From: JAWAAW01 sp038884575
GTDB lineage: Archaea; Nanobdellota; Nanobdellia; Woesearchaeales; ARS49
DNA length: 40,616 nucleotides
Direction of reading: 5' to 3'
Assembly (NCBI GenBank): GCA_038884575.1
Contig: JAWABQ010000008.1
Span: 1 to 40,616, forward strand
This document shows positions 14,505 through 23,226 of the stretch, piece after piece (within the stretch, counting starts at the first letter, position 1; each line of letters begins with the position of its first letter). The notes beneath the pieces were generated by a model. The model saw nothing but the letters and a program-made list of their open reading frames with translations, ran no database searches and was not told the DNA's origin. The position numbers and the translations under genes were made by a program.

Positions 14505-16991
14505 TTATTCCAGCCCTATCAGTCTTTTAACCTGCTTCCTGAACAATATCAGGGCAAGTATTACAAGAACAAACAATGAATAGCCAAACACCTTGCCTGC
14601 ATTTCTCTTCCACCAGGTTGGTATTACGTCAGGCTCAACAACAAGCTCCACAGGATTGCTCTTCACAAGCCCGCCCTTGCCGTCATCTGCCAGGAAAACA
14701 ACCTTTTCTGTGCCGTGCCAGCCATAGTGCGGAGTGAAGACTGCATTGTCTCCGACAAACATTATCTCAATGTTTTCTGTCCTGCCTGAGCTGTATGTCA
14801 GCACATCGCCGTCAGGATCCTTGAAGTACTGCGAGAGGTCAAGCGTGTGCTGCGTGTCCTGCTTCCATATCTGCGCAGGAATGCCAACTGTCGGTGTTTT
14901 GTGCGACTGGATGATTATTGCAAGCGATGTGACCGCAATTATTGCCACAAGGATGAATATGGCTGGAAGTACCCACTTTGCAAGCTTCCTTTCTGGCTTT
15001 GGCTTCTTTCCCGGCTTTCCTATGATTGCGAATTCGCCAAAGCTGTCTGCGTCAGCTGCAAAGTACGCGTACTTGCCGTCTGTGCTTACATGCTCTGCTG
15101 CCTTGGTGTTCCATTTGTCAGCCCCCAAATGCAGCAGCCTGACGCTGCTTGGCGTAATGTTGTGCTTTTGCATCCATGACTTCTTGACCTTGAACCTTAT
15201 TTTTGCCTCTGAAACCATGTCGCTGTCAATGTTTGCGCTTAGCGTGAATGTCTGGTATGTGCAGTCAGCATAAGGCGGCACTGTCGGCTTGCACCTTTTT
15301 GCTGTCACAACAAGCTTTTCCACCACTGTATTGAGCTTGAATGCGGCTTCTGTGAGCCCTTTCTTCCACTTTGTCTCAAAGCGCATCAGCTTGTTTGCCA
15401 GCGCAAGCTTCCATTTTTTGCGGACAATCCTCTGCCTTCTCATCCTGTGTATCAGTATCAGGAGCAGGAGGAGTATGATTCCCGCAACAACTATCTGTGC
15501 TGTCAGCCCAAGCGTTTCGCCGTAAAAAATTCCGAACAGGACAACAGCAAGCACTATGAGCAAAACAAGCAGCTTGAGAATCTTTTTTCCGGGCAGCCTT
15601 ATTCCGGCAACAACCTCGTCCTTTGATATGACCAGGTTTTCGCTGCGCAGCTGCCTCTCGTATTCCTTTTGCGCCTTCAGCCTTTCCCTTTCAATTTCCT
15701 TCTCGCGCCTTTCCTCTTCTTTTGCTTTTTCCCTTTCCTCGCGCGCCCTTTCCTCCTCGCGGGCCTTTCGTTCTGCCTCTTTCTTCGCCTTCCTTTCCTC
15801 TTTCAGGCGCTGCTTTTCAGCCCTGCGCTCAGCCCTTCTTGCCTTTGCCTCAGGGGTGTTATATTTCCTTATGCCCCACACAGCCAGCACGATCAGGGCA
15901 ACAAGCACAATTATTGCAATTATTGTGTAGGCGAGGTATTCTGCAAACAGCTTGTCTGCAAATGTCGGGTTCTTGAGTATGATTGTGAGCTCTTTTGTGT
16001 ATTCCTTTCCTGTCTTGTCAACTATTGCAGTAAGCTTCAGCGGGTATGCCCCCTGTGCTGTTGCCTCTGTGGGCTGCATGACAAGCTTTGCTGTCTTCCT
16101 GTCCCTTGCCCCTATCGTGAGCTTCTCTGGCTGGACTGTTATCCAGCTTGCCCCCTCAAGCAGGAGCGTGTATGTTGTGGTGCGGTCCCCTGCGTTGACA
16201 ATCTCGAGCTGGGCTTCCTGCGGCTCGACTTTTGCGCGTATCTTGTTAATTCCCTCTGCAATGAGCGGGATGTCTGAGTTGTTGATGTGCAGGTACATCT
16301 CTATTTCAGCCATTATTTTGCTCTTCTCTGTCTTGACCTGCAGCACAGGCGTGAAATCCCCTGAAAGCGTGCAGTCCTTTGGGTGCACAGTGATTGCAAT
16401 TGTCTCGTTCGTGTGCGGCTCAAGCGTGAGGATTGTGTCGCTTATTGCTGTCTCTTGAGGCGACCCTGTGACTTTCAATGAGTAGGTTTCTGCGAATTCA
16501 GCAGGGTTGTGCAGGACAAATGCAAAGTCTGCTGCATCGCACGGCAGTATTTCCTTTGAATAAGCGACAGGTACAAGCACAAGGTTATTTGGCGTCTGCA
16601 CAATCACTTCCTGCGTAAGCACAAGCTCAAGCTCATTTGTGGCTATTGTGACGCCAAGGCTCGTGTCCTCTGCATCACAGGGTATTGAGAAATACTCGCT
16701 GACAGCCTGGCTCTGGCCGGGGTTGAGCACAAATGACTGCGGGTCAAACGCAACCCAGTCCTTTGCCTTTCCCTCTGCAATCAGCTCGTAAGCGCTTGGG
16801 ACATTGCCTGTGTTGAAAACAGTGACCTGCCCTGTTGCAGGGCTGCAGGCAAATGCAAGAATCCTTGCTGTTCCAGAGGCACTAAATTCTTCTCCGGATG
16901 TTATTTCTGCAAAGTCTTCAGCTGCATAAACTGAGGAGATTAAGAGCAGGAACGCAACCAACCATGCCATTGCATTTCTGCTTGCCATCAT
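14505..16991 (-). CDS. Large membrane surface protein with PGF-pre-PGF-like domain
   Basis: 828 residues from ATG 16991, preceded by GGAG. Signal peptide (about 1-24); an ectodomain of repeated NEW3/COG1361-like beta sandwiches (25-350) rich in sequons; TM1 (352-374); a highly charged Glu/Arg/Lys coiled coil (380-445); TM2 and TM3 (469-517); a domain resembling PGF-pre-PGF (about 564-660, NITPSSVRLLHL...KYAYFAADADSFGEFAIIG); TM4 (669-694); a cadherin/Ig-like module with DPDGDVLTYSS (700-790); and TM5 (803-820) with a basic tail. It may organise the cell envelope. The same minus-strand operon encodes the COG1361-like protein upstream (spacing about 70 nt). Confidence 0.8.
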   Translation of the reverse strand: MMASRNAMAWLVAFLLLISSVYAAEDFAEITSGEEFSASGTARILAFACSPATGQVTVFNTGNVPSAYELIAEGKAKDWVAFDPQSFVLNPGQSQAVSEYFSIPCDAEDTSLGVTIATNELELVLTQEVIVQTPNNLVLVPVAYSKEILPCDAADFAFVLHNPAEFAETYSLKVTGSPQETAISDTILTLEPHTNETIAITVHPKDCTLSGDFTPVLQVKTEKSKIMAEIEMYLHINNSDIPLIAEGINKIRAKVEPQEAQLEIVNAGDRTTTYTLLLEGASWITVQPEKLTIGARDRKTAKLVMQPTEATAQGAYPLKLTAIVDKTGKEYTKELTIILKNPTFADKLFAEYLAYTIIAIIVLVALIVLAVWGIRKYNTPEAKARRAERRAEKQRLKEERKAKKEAERKAREEERAREEREKAKEEERREKEIERERLKAQKEYERQLRSENLVISKDEVVAGIRLPGKKILKLLVLLIVLAVVLFGIFYGETLGLTAQIVVAGIILLLLLILIHRMRRQRIVRKKWKLALANKLMRFETKWKKGLTEAAFKLNTVVEKLVVTAKRCKPTVPPYADCTYQTFTLSANIDSDMVSEAKIRFKVKKSWMQKHNITPSSVRLLHLGADKWNTKAAEHVSTDGKYAYFAADADSFGEFAIIGKPGKKPKPERKLAKWVLPAIFILVAIIAVTSLAIIIQSHKTPTVGIPAQIWKQDTQHTLDLSQYFKDPDGDVLTYSSGRTENIEIMFVGDNAVFTPHYGWHGTEKVVFLADDGKGGLVKSNPVELVVEPDVIPTWWKRNAGKVFGYSLFVLVILALILFRKQVKRLIGLE

Positions 16992-17062
16992 TTTGCTTGC
17001 TCCAGGTGTGCCATGTGGTTCAGCGCAGGGCACAGGAGAAAAAAAGTGAAAAGCCCACAAGC

Positions 17063-18334
17063 TCAGTAATAAGCTTGCGGTTGTGACTGTTCAGGCTGTG
17101 CCTCTTCACCCTCGTCGCCCTTCAGGCGGCTGAATCCGATTATCAGCCCGAGGATAACCAGGAGCACCACGAGCACAACAAGGCCCCATTCGAGCACGCC
17201 TCTCAGCACGCTCTTGCCTGCCTTCTGGACATTTGCTGTCAGCGTTATGCTTTCGAGCGGCTGTCCGCCAGTGCTTATGGCTGCTGTTACAACCTGTGCT
17301 CCGACAGGCGCGCTCTTGGCCGCCTCGACGAAGACATAGACTGTCTGGGTCTTGCCTGCGTCAAGCACAACTGTGCTGGTCGGAGTAATCTTGACTGTTG
17401 CCCAATCGCCTGCCTCAACGGCAACCGTGTAGGACTTGCTTGTCCTTCCGGAATTTGTTATTGTAAGCGGGAACACTGCAGTTCCGCCCTGTGGAACGTT
17501 CTCCAGCTGGCTTCCGACTGCAATGGTTGTCCTTGCCTTTGCGGCAGGGGCTGCAGTGCTGTCCTCGCATGTGTCGTCAGCGAGCACTTCAATCTGCTTT
17601 GTGGCGCGCTCCTTGCGGAAGCCGTCGTCAAATGCAACCTCAATTGCCACGTCGTAAACACCTGGCTTTGCGCACTTCGGTATCCTCAGATAAAGCTCCT
17701 CTGTCTCAGCCTCGTCGTCGTTGTTCTCGACTTCGTCAATGTAGTCTGACGCGCTCACGCCAAGCTGGGGGATGCTCACCGTGACCTTTACGTCCTCTTC
17801 GTCCTTCTCGCCTATGTTGCGCACCCTGACCACGCCCAAAAGCGCGCTTCCTGCCTTCACCCTGCCTTCAGGGTTGAATGTCACATCGCGTATCATCATT
17901 CCATGGCGCGGGACGTCAATCTTTATGTTATAGTTCTGCACGAGTTCCTGGCCGTCGCGGTCAGAGAAAATCAGGCGTAGCTTGTACGCGTCCTCCTCGA
18001 AGAACTCGTGGATGTCAACTGAAAGCTTCTTGCGGTACGTGACGTTTGCGTCAGCATCAAAAGTGTCTGTCACGTCATGTGCAGGCATCACGTCGCTGTG
18101 CTCGTCGCCGCTGAAGAATGCCTCAATCTGCATGTCCTTGACATCTTGTGATGGTGTAAACAGGACTTCAACCTCTATCTTGTCGCCGCGCAGGACGTCA
18201 AAGCGGTTTGCCGCATTGACCTGCAGCTCGACATCATCAACCTCCACCTTCTCCACTGTGATTGGGAGCGCGAAGGCTGTGGTCGCCAGTGCTATTGCAA
18301 GCACGAGCATCACTGCGATTTTGAGCGGATTCAT
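17063..18334 (-). CDS. Surface protein with COG1361/CARDB-like domains and C-terminal anchor
   Basis: 423 residues from ATG 18334 (an upstream in-frame TTG is rejected because a G5 Shine-Dalgarno at 18345-18349 fits the ATG). It has a signal peptide (about 1-22), three beta-sandwich segments (the last, PQGGTAVFPLTITNSGRTSKSY, is a typical NEW3/CARDB strand pattern), one C-terminal membrane helix (LEWGLVVLVVLLVILGLIIGF), and a 25-residue acidic, Gln/Pro-rich cytoplasmic tail. COG1361-type proteins are S-layer-related archaeal surface proteins; the specific role is unknown. It is probably co-transcribed with the 14505-16991 gene. Confidence 0.82.
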   Translation of the reverse strand: MNPLKIAVMLVLAIALATTAFALPITVEKVEVDDVELQVNAANRFDVLRGDKIEVEVLFTPSQDVKDMQIEAFFSGDEHSDVMPAHDVTDTFDADANVTYRKKLSVDIHEFFEEDAYKLRLIFSDRDGQELVQNYNIKIDVPRHGMMIRDVTFNPEGRVKAGSALLGVVRVRNIGEKDEEDVKVTVSIPQLGVSASDYIDEVENNDDEAETEELYLRIPKCAKPGVYDVAIEVAFDDGFRKERATKQIEVLADDTCEDSTAAPAAKARTTIAVGSQLENVPQGGTAVFPLTITNSGRTSKSYTVAVEAGDWATVKITPTSTVVLDAGKTQTVYVFVEAAKSAPVGAQVVTAAISTGGQPLESITLTANVQKAGKSVLRGVLEWGLVVLVVLLVILGLIIGFSRLKGDEGEEAQPEQSQPQAYY

Positions 18335-18393
18335 CTTCAATATACCCCCATTGTTTTTGTTGTTGTAAGTGTTTTATTGTTATGCATGACCCA

Positions 18394-18402
18394 TTTATAA
18401 AG
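18394..18402 (-). promoter_or_regulatory. TATA box for surface protein operon
   Basis: CTTTATAAA on the minus strand. Transcription would start near 18370, giving a leader of about 36 nt that contains the GGGGG ribosome-binding site at 18345-18349. Confidence 0.5.
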
Positions 18403-18441
18403 CTTTCGAATTATATCTATTCCTCAGTAGTGAAATACTAT

Positions 18442-19248
18442 TTATGAGTAGTCAACCACCTCTATCTCCCTGTGAACTATGCGCTGCGCTTTCTCGTTAT
18501 AGACCTGGAGCCTGACAGGGTAAACCCCTGGCATTGTGTCCTCTGGCAGGTCAAGGAAGACCGTGCTTGTAACCTTCTCGCCTGCGCTCAAATCAAGCGG
18601 GCCAAAGGATGCCCTTGCCGAGAGGTCAGGTATTCCCACTATGATCTTTGTGTTTTCAAGCCTTTTTGAGCCTGTGTTCTCAAAGGTAATCCTCAAAGCC
18701 ACCTGGTTTCCTGGGAGCTCGTCAAACGGGCTGTTCATGAATATGTTGTGTATGAAAATCTTCAATGAGCCCTCTTCTGAAGGCGATGGCGAAGGCTTTG
18801 GCGCAGGTGGCACAACAGGCGGAACTGCTGGCGGGACAACAGGGATTTCGTCAGGGTGCGGCTGCGGGATTACTATGTCGTCTCCGGAAGGGTTCCCCGG
18901 AATGTCATCAAAAGGCCCGAGGTCGCCGTCAAAAGCATCCCAGCCCGGCACTATCACATCAACCGGCAGAACTGTGTCAGCAGGGACAATGTCTGCAGGC
19001 CCTGCATATCCGCCGGCATCGTCAAAATCAGCACTGCCAAAGTCATCAAAGTCAGCATTACCGAAATCATCAAAGTCAGCATCACTGATATCATCTATGT
19101 CAGCATTTCCAAGGTCGTCAAAGTCACCATACCCTATGTCGTCAAAGTCAAACCCAAAATCCTGGGCTGTTGCAAGGAAAGGGACTGCAATTACTACAAG
19201 CGCTGCAAGCGCGCTGAACATTGCCGCATTCCACTGCCTTGCATTCAT
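18442..19248 (-). CDS. Secreted Asp-rich repeat protein with CARDB-like C-terminal domain
   Basis: 268 residues. Signal peptide (about 1-28), then six eight-residue units of the form G-x-x-D-[FI]-D-D-hydrophobic (about 29-76), an acidic stretch, a Pro-rich linker (PPAVPPVVPP, then PKPSPSPS), and a beta-sandwich domain (about 155-265; ALRITFENTGSKRLENTKIIVGIPDL) of the CARDB/COG1361 type. There is no C-terminal membrane helix, so it is either secreted or held by partners. The acidic repeats could bind Ca2+ or other cations. A TATA box (19263-19274) supports a near-leaderless start. Confidence 0.8.
   Translation of the reverse strand: MNARQWNAAMFSALAALVVIAVPFLATAQDFGFDFDDIGYGDFDDLGNADIDDISDADFDDFGNADFDDFGSADFDDAGGYAGPADIVPADTVLPVDVIVPGWDAFDGDLGPFDDIPGNPSGDDIVIPQPHPDEIPVVPPAVPPVVPPAPKPSPSPSEEGSLKIFIHNIFMNSPFDELPGNQVALRITFENTGSKRLENTKIIVGIPDLSARASFGPLDLSAGEKVTSTVFLDLPEDTMPGVYPVRLQVYNEKAQRIVHREIEVVDYS
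19015..19164 (-). repeat. 24-bp coding repeat (DFDD units)
   Basis: Six imperfect in-frame copies of a 24-bp unit, each containing GTCAAA or ATCATC on the plus strand, encode G-x-x-D-[FI]-D-D-hydrophobic units. Copies differ mostly at synonymous and hydrophobic positions, which implies that the DFDD core is maintained. Confidence 0.75.
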
Positions 19249-19285
19249 TTTTTTTAGCCCCTGAATTTATATGAAAGTAACAGCC

Positions 19286-19447
19286 TTACGCAAGCGGCAC
19301 AGGTGCTGCTGACGCAGGACCCTTTTTGTCGTCCTTCTTCTCTTCAGGCTTCTTTTCCCCGGGCTTTTTCTCCCCGGGCATCTTATCATCGATGGAAGCA
19401 TCTGACTTTGGCGGCTCTGCCTTGGGCGTCTTATCATCGATGGAAGC
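19286..19447 (-). pseudogene. Detached tail of the lipoprotein gene (frameshift)
   Basis: In the shifted frame this region reads SDASIDDKTPKAEPPKSD, ASIDDKMPGEKK, PGEKKPEEKKDD and so on to TAA at 19286-19288, with no stop. The composition (Lys, Glu, Pro) suits an envelope-binding tail. The 36-bp DNA repeat 19381-19416 recurs as 37 bp at 19429-19465, and the one extra C is the frameshift. Confidence 0.55.
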
Positions 19448-19465
19448 CATCTGACTTTGGCGGCT
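19381..19465. repeat. Direct repeat pair, 36 and 37 bp
   Basis: TCTTATCATCGATGGAAGC starts both copies (19381 and 19429). They are identical apart from one additional C at 19447-19448 in the second copy. Confidence 0.85.
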
Positions 19466-20267
19466 TAGGCGGTTCTGCCTTTGCCGGCTCAGGGAGCGCG
19501 TGGCCGTTGTAAACAGCCATCAAGCGCAAATGGTCATCCCTGACTTCTGGGTCATAGTCTGTGCTGTGGTTGTTCAGCCTCAGCCATCTTGGACCATCAA
19601 GGTAGTGCGATTCCTCATCATCCTTTACGCCAAATTCATTGCGGCTGACAAGGACTCCGTCAAACAAAGCCATGTCAACTCCCATTGATGTGGCATAAAC
19701 CACCTTTGAGTCAAGCACGCGGCCTTTTGAGGCATAAGGAGCCCACTCAGGCCTTGCCTTGCGGAGCAGTTCTATTTTCTGCGCCATTGACAGTTCCTTT
19801 GCGACATCCTTGCCCTTTCCGACATAGAGCTTTTTGTCCCCGCCGAGGTTTGCGCGCCTGTTTCCTGACGCCTTGTCAGACACAAGCCCGACATAAGCAT
19901 AGATTTCTGCATTGTCAAATGCGTCATTGATTGTTTTTTCGCATTCAGCAACAGCGTCATTGTAGCGCTGCTTCAGCTTTGCGTCAGCCTTGTCCCCAGG
20001 CTCTGACATTTTCAAAGTCTGGTACTGGAATATGACGTCTGAAAGCTCTGCCGGCGTGTACATGTCGTCCTTGCGCAGGTTCATTCGCTCAACTTCTGCA
20101 TTGGCAAGGTAATCATGGGTCATATCGACTTTCTTCGGCACTCTCACAGGAGCAGCCTCTGCCTGTGCAGGCGGCTGCGGTGCCTCGACAGGCTGCGGCT
20201 GCTCTCCAGCGCATCCTGCAAAGTATCCAATAGCCAGTGCGACCAATCCTTCCTTGATTTTGTTCAT
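19434..20267 (-). CDS. Lipoprotein of unknown function with apparently frameshifted tail
   Basis: 277 residues as it stands. Signal peptide with lipobox FAGC (Cys19), a Pro/Ala/Gln-rich tether, then a mostly helical domain (about 48-250) with no recognised family. ATG 20267 has GGGGGTAA (20274-20281) nine nt upstream. The reading frame ends at 19434 inside a direct repeat. If one base of the CC at 19447-19448 is removed, the frame continues to a TAA at 19286 and adds about 50 residues containing a second PPKSDASIDDK unit and a Lys/Glu-rich tail. The gene is therefore probably 19286-20267 with one frameshift. It is the first of the surface-protein block to the left. Confidence 0.7.
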   Translation of the reverse strand: MNKIKEGLVALAIGYFAGCAGEQPQPVEAPQPPAQAEAAPVRVPKKVDMTHDYLANAEVERMNLRKDDMYTPAELSDVIFQYQTLKMSEPGDKADAKLKQRYNDAVAECEKTINDAFDNAEIYAYVGLVSDKASGNRRANLGGDKKLYVGKGKDVAKELSMAQKIELLRKARPEWAPYASKGRVLDSKVVYATSMGVDMALFDGVLVSRNEFGVKDDEESHYLDGPRWLRLNNHSTDYDPEVRDDHLRLMAVYNGHALPEPAKAEPPKPPKSDGFHR

Positions 20268-20339
20268 CTTCTGTTACCCCCTTGGTTGTTTCGTGAATTT
20301 ATTTGTCTTTACTATGGAGTGGTATTTTTAAAACTTGCG

Positions 20340-21953
20340 TCACTTGCTCTTCTGCCCGAACCAGAGGGTTCCGCCAAATGCACCATAACCCTGGTCGTCC
20401 CCCTCCCTGCTGAACAAGTAGCCTGCCTCTCCTGTCAGGTCAAGAGTTGCCAGCTTTCCTGTAAGCACGCGCCATCCTGCCCTGAACTGGGGACCGATGA
20501 GCATGTCAGTTGTCTTTTTGCCTGCCACTCTGCTCTCAACATCCTTGACCACAAATCCAGGCTCAACATATCCGTTGTGCCCCGGGAATATCCAGCGGAC
20601 TCCTGCCTCGCCTGAAATGCGGTTTTGCTTGAGGAAGTCTGCGAATTCCTCCTTAAGGTATGAGGCTCCTGCAACAGCAGCAAGCGTGTCTCCGTCCATG
20701 AGGACAGAGTTGAGGAATGCGACGCGGCCGTCTGCGCTCACGCGCCAGGCATTGTAATCATCGCCATATCCCCTGTCCTTGACGTCGCCTTCTGGCTTGC
20801 CGAAGTGCCTTGTGACTTTCAGTATGAGGCGGTCCTTGTTGTCGCCGACTCCGAAGTTGTCAGGGTCTGAAAGCTCGCCTTTTGCAATTGCGAGCGTTCC
20901 TGTTGCAAACGGGCTGTTGTTTCCGAATTCAAACTTGTCGCCGTCATCAAATTCAATTGTGTAAAGCCTGTCCTCGATTCCGCCGCCAAGGGCGCCATAA
21001 CCGACTATGCCTTTTCCAAGCCCAAGGTAGCTGTGCAGCTGGGCCCATGCGCGCCAGCCGCTTCCATTGATGTCATAATCGCCGCAGTCCTGCTCTGTTG
21101 CAAATCCGTCGCCGTAAAGGGAAAATCCCCATCTTCCGAGGTCAATTATTCCCTTGCCTGTCGTGCTTGCGCCAAGTGTTTCCTTGTCAGCATATCCTTC
21201 TGCGCGCAGTATTGCCCTCAAATCAAGCAGGCTTTCTGGCTCTGTTCTTGGCTTTATTGCAGGCGCCTTTTTTGGCGCTGGCTGCGGTGCAGGAGGAATG
21301 TATACAGGCTGCGGTTGCTTTGGGGCCTCTGTTATTTTTGGCGCAGGGGCAGGGGTGTATTGCGGTGCTGTCTTGCGCTGTTCTGCCTCAATTGCCCTTC
21401 TTTCGTGCGGAAGTATGACTGGCTCGTAAGCTGGCTTTGCCTTTGGCGGTTCTGCCTTTGGCAGCCTTGGAAGTATTTCCTTGTAAGGATCAATAGCTAC
21501 GCCAGTATCAGGTTCTGCTGGTGCTTTTGGAGCTGGCTTTGGCTCGTATGTTGGCTTTGGAGCTGGTGCTGGTGCAGCTGGCTTTGGTGTAGGGGCAGGT
21601 GCTGGTGCAGGACCTGTAGGGCCATAGCCCATTCCTGCAGGAGCTTCACCTGGCTTTGCATCTGCAGGGCTTGCTGAATAAGGGGTTTTTGGCGCTTCGC
21701 CTTTAAGCACAACTGATTTTGCATCATTTGTTGCAGGCTTTTTTGATAAGAAATATGCTGTGGCTGCAAGGCCGCCTGCCAGTGCTGTTGCAGCAATAAC
21801 TGAAATCAGCCATGCATTTACTTTTCCTGCAGCCCTGCTTGGGATTGTGTGGAAGTAGTCAGCAATTTTGCCCAATATGCCGGGCTTTGCTTCATTGCCT
21901 GAAGTATATGTTAATTTGTCAGAAAGATCGCGTCCAGAGTTATAGTCAGCCAT
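20340..21953 (-). CDS. Membrane-anchored protein with Pro-rich stalk and beta-barrel-like domain
   Basis: 537 residues from ATG 21953 (GAGGT at 21961-21965 is a good ribosome-binding site). A cytoplasmic N-terminus of about 45 residues, one membrane helix (about 47-69), a 160-residue Pro/Ala/Lys stalk (PAPAPAPTPKP, then KPTYEPKPAPKAP and similar), and a C-terminal domain of about 295 residues made of Gly-rich amphipathic strands (for example GIVGYGALGGGIEDRLYTI, EAGVRWIFPG, EPGFVVKDVES, LTGEAGYLFS, YGAFGGTLWFGQ). This strand pattern recalls outer-membrane beta-barrels and the whole layout recalls TonB. The domain is not assigned to a known family. Confidence 0.75.
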   Translation of the reverse strand: MADYNSGRDLSDKLTYTSGNEAKPGILGKIADYFHTIPSRAAGKVNAWLISVIAATALAGGLAATAYFLSKKPATNDAKSVVLKGEAPKTPYSASPADAKPGEAPAGMGYGPTGPAPAPAPTPKPAAPAPAPKPTYEPKPAPKAPAEPDTGVAIDPYKEILPRLPKAEPPKAKPAYEPVILPHERRAIEAEQRKTAPQYTPAPAPKITEAPKQPQPVYIPPAPQPAPKKAPAIKPRTEPESLLDLRAILRAEGYADKETLGASTTGKGIIDLGRWGFSLYGDGFATEQDCGDYDINGSGWRAWAQLHSYLGLGKGIVGYGALGGGIEDRLYTIEFDDGDKFEFGNNSPFATGTLAIAKGELSDPDNFGVGDNKDRLILKVTRHFGKPEGDVKDRGYGDDYNAWRVSADGRVAFLNSVLMDGDTLAAVAGASYLKEEFADFLKQNRISGEAGVRWIFPGHNGYVEPGFVVKDVESRVAGKKTTDMLIGPQFRAGWRVLTGKLATLDLTGEAGYLFSREGDDQGYGAFGGTLWFGQKSK

Positions 21954-21998
21954 GTCAGTTACCTCACTAATAATAGTAAAAAACAAGTATTGGCAGGT

Positions 21999-22008
21999 CT
22001 TTATAAAG
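21999..22008. promoter_or_regulatory. Palindromic TATA box between divergent genes
   Basis: CTTTATAAAG is self-complementary. For the minus gene (ATG 21953) it predicts a start near 21977 and a 24-nt leader containing GAGGT. For the plus-strand flavoprotein it would give a longer leader (ATG at 22066 or 22087). Confidence 0.5.
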
Positions 22009-22086
22009 CTTCGCATTTATTACTACTTTTCAGGAGTAACCATTTGTTCCATAAGCCTTAAAACAATGCGCCAAGTCAGCAGGAAA

Positions 22087-23172
22087 ATGCAAATAGCAAT
22101 TGTCGGCGCAGGACCGTCAGGAAGCTATGCAGGAATGCTTCTTGCAAAAGCAGGCCATGACGTGACAATTTACGAGGACCACGGAAAAATAGGCGAGCCA
22201 ATAGCCTGCACAGGCATTGTGACAAAGGCATTGTTTGACCTTGTTGAATACAGCAAGGATTACGTGATAAATGAGCTTGAGGGTGTTGATGTCATAAGCC
22301 CAAAAGGGGAAAAGCTGCACATTCCGCTGAAAGAATTTGTCCTTTGCAGGAAAAGATTTGACAATTACCTTGCAGACAAGGCAAGGGCTGCAGGCGCAAA
22401 AATCCTGCTCGGGCACCGTTATGTTGGCAGGGATGGCAACAAACTCCTGTTCCGCTTTAACAACCAAACCGTTGAAAAAAACTGCGATGTCCTCGTAGGC
22501 GCTGACGGCCCCTTCAGCAAAGTGGCTGAAACTTCAGGGCTTGGAAAAAACAACAAATTCTATGTCGGACAGCAGGCAACAATCAGTGCAAAATTCAACC
22601 CGAAAATATTCACAACATGGTTTGGCAACATTGCGCCTGGATTTTTTGCGTGGAGCGTTCCTGAAAGCGACAAGCTCTCAAGGGTTGGTGTTGCCACCAC
22701 AAATGACAAGGACTGCGCAGGATGCTTCCAGCGCCTGATGAGGATGGCAGGCGGCAAAATCATTGCAAGGCAGGCAGCGCCAATCCCGCTGTATGACCGC
22801 AGCCGCAAAGTCCAGAACGGAAACACATTCCTTGTCGGCGATGCAGGGGGCTTTGTCAAGGACACAACAGGCGGAGGAATCATCACAGGAATGCTTTCAG
22901 CAAAGGCAGCAGCAGAAAGCATCATCAACGGCACAAGCTACACAAAAAACCTGAAAAAGCTCAGGAAGGAATTGCTGCTGCACTCAAAGCTCAGAAGAAT
23001 GCTTAACAGGTTCTCTGACAAGGACTACAGCAGGCTGATAAAATTGATGTCAAGCAGCCGCATTAAGAGTATATTATATAGTCATCCGCGCGAATACCCG
23101 TCAAGATTCCTGTTCAAGCTTCTTCTTGCAGAACCGCGGCTGGCTTATTTTGCAAAATATGCTCTTGCCTGA
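22087..23172 (+). CDS. FAD-dependent geranylgeranyl reductase family protein
   Basis: 361 residues. N-terminal Rossmann FAD site IVGAGPSGSYAGMLLAKAG, GEPIACTGIV, R-K-R-F-D-N-Y-L (the second FAD contact), and the GDAGGFVKDTTGGGI pyrophosphate motif near residues 250-265 define the COG0644 flavoprotein group. In archaea these reduce the geranylgeranyl chains of membrane lipids, or polyprenols used as glycan carriers. ATG 22087 is chosen because the Rossmann strand starts there in the family and a weak TATA (CTTAAAAC) is 27 nt upstream; ATG 22066 is the alternative. It lies directly before the oligosaccharyltransferase gene, so dolichol reduction is a plausible role, but this is inference. Confidence 0.82.
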   Translation: MQIAIVGAGPSGSYAGMLLAKAGHDVTIYEDHGKIGEPIACTGIVTKALFDLVEYSKDYVINELEGVDVISPKGEKLHIPLKEFVLCRKRFDNYLADKARAAGAKILLGHRYVGRDGNKLLFRFNNQTVEKNCDVLVGADGPFSKVAETSGLGKNNKFYVGQQATISAKFNPKIFTTWFGNIAPGFFAWSVPESDKLSRVGVATTNDKDCAGCFQRLMRMAGGKIIARQAAPIPLYDRSRKVQNGNTFLVGDAGGFVKDTTGGGIITGMLSAKAAAESIINGTSYTKNLKKLRKELLLHSKLRRMLNRFSDKDYSRLIKLMSSSRIKSILYSHPREYPSRFLFKLLLAEPRLAYFAKYALA

Positions 23173-23182
23173 TTCTTAGAAA

Positions 23183-23193
23183 GCTTTTTAAGC
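23183..23193 (+). promoter_or_regulatory. TATA box for the AglB-FKBP gene
   Basis: GCTTTTTAAGC lies 39 nt before ATG 23227. The leader would be about 13 nt and contain GGGGG at 23217-23221, five nt from the ATG. Confidence 0.5.
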
Positions 23194-23226
23194 AAACCGC
23201 ATACACAGCGGCAACAGGGGGATTGC

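Noticed and set aside
18442..19264. Long plus-strand open frame (18536-19264) opposite the DFDD protein.
   Set aside because: It is Ser/Lys-rich antisense of the repeat gene and has neither a promoter nor family matches.
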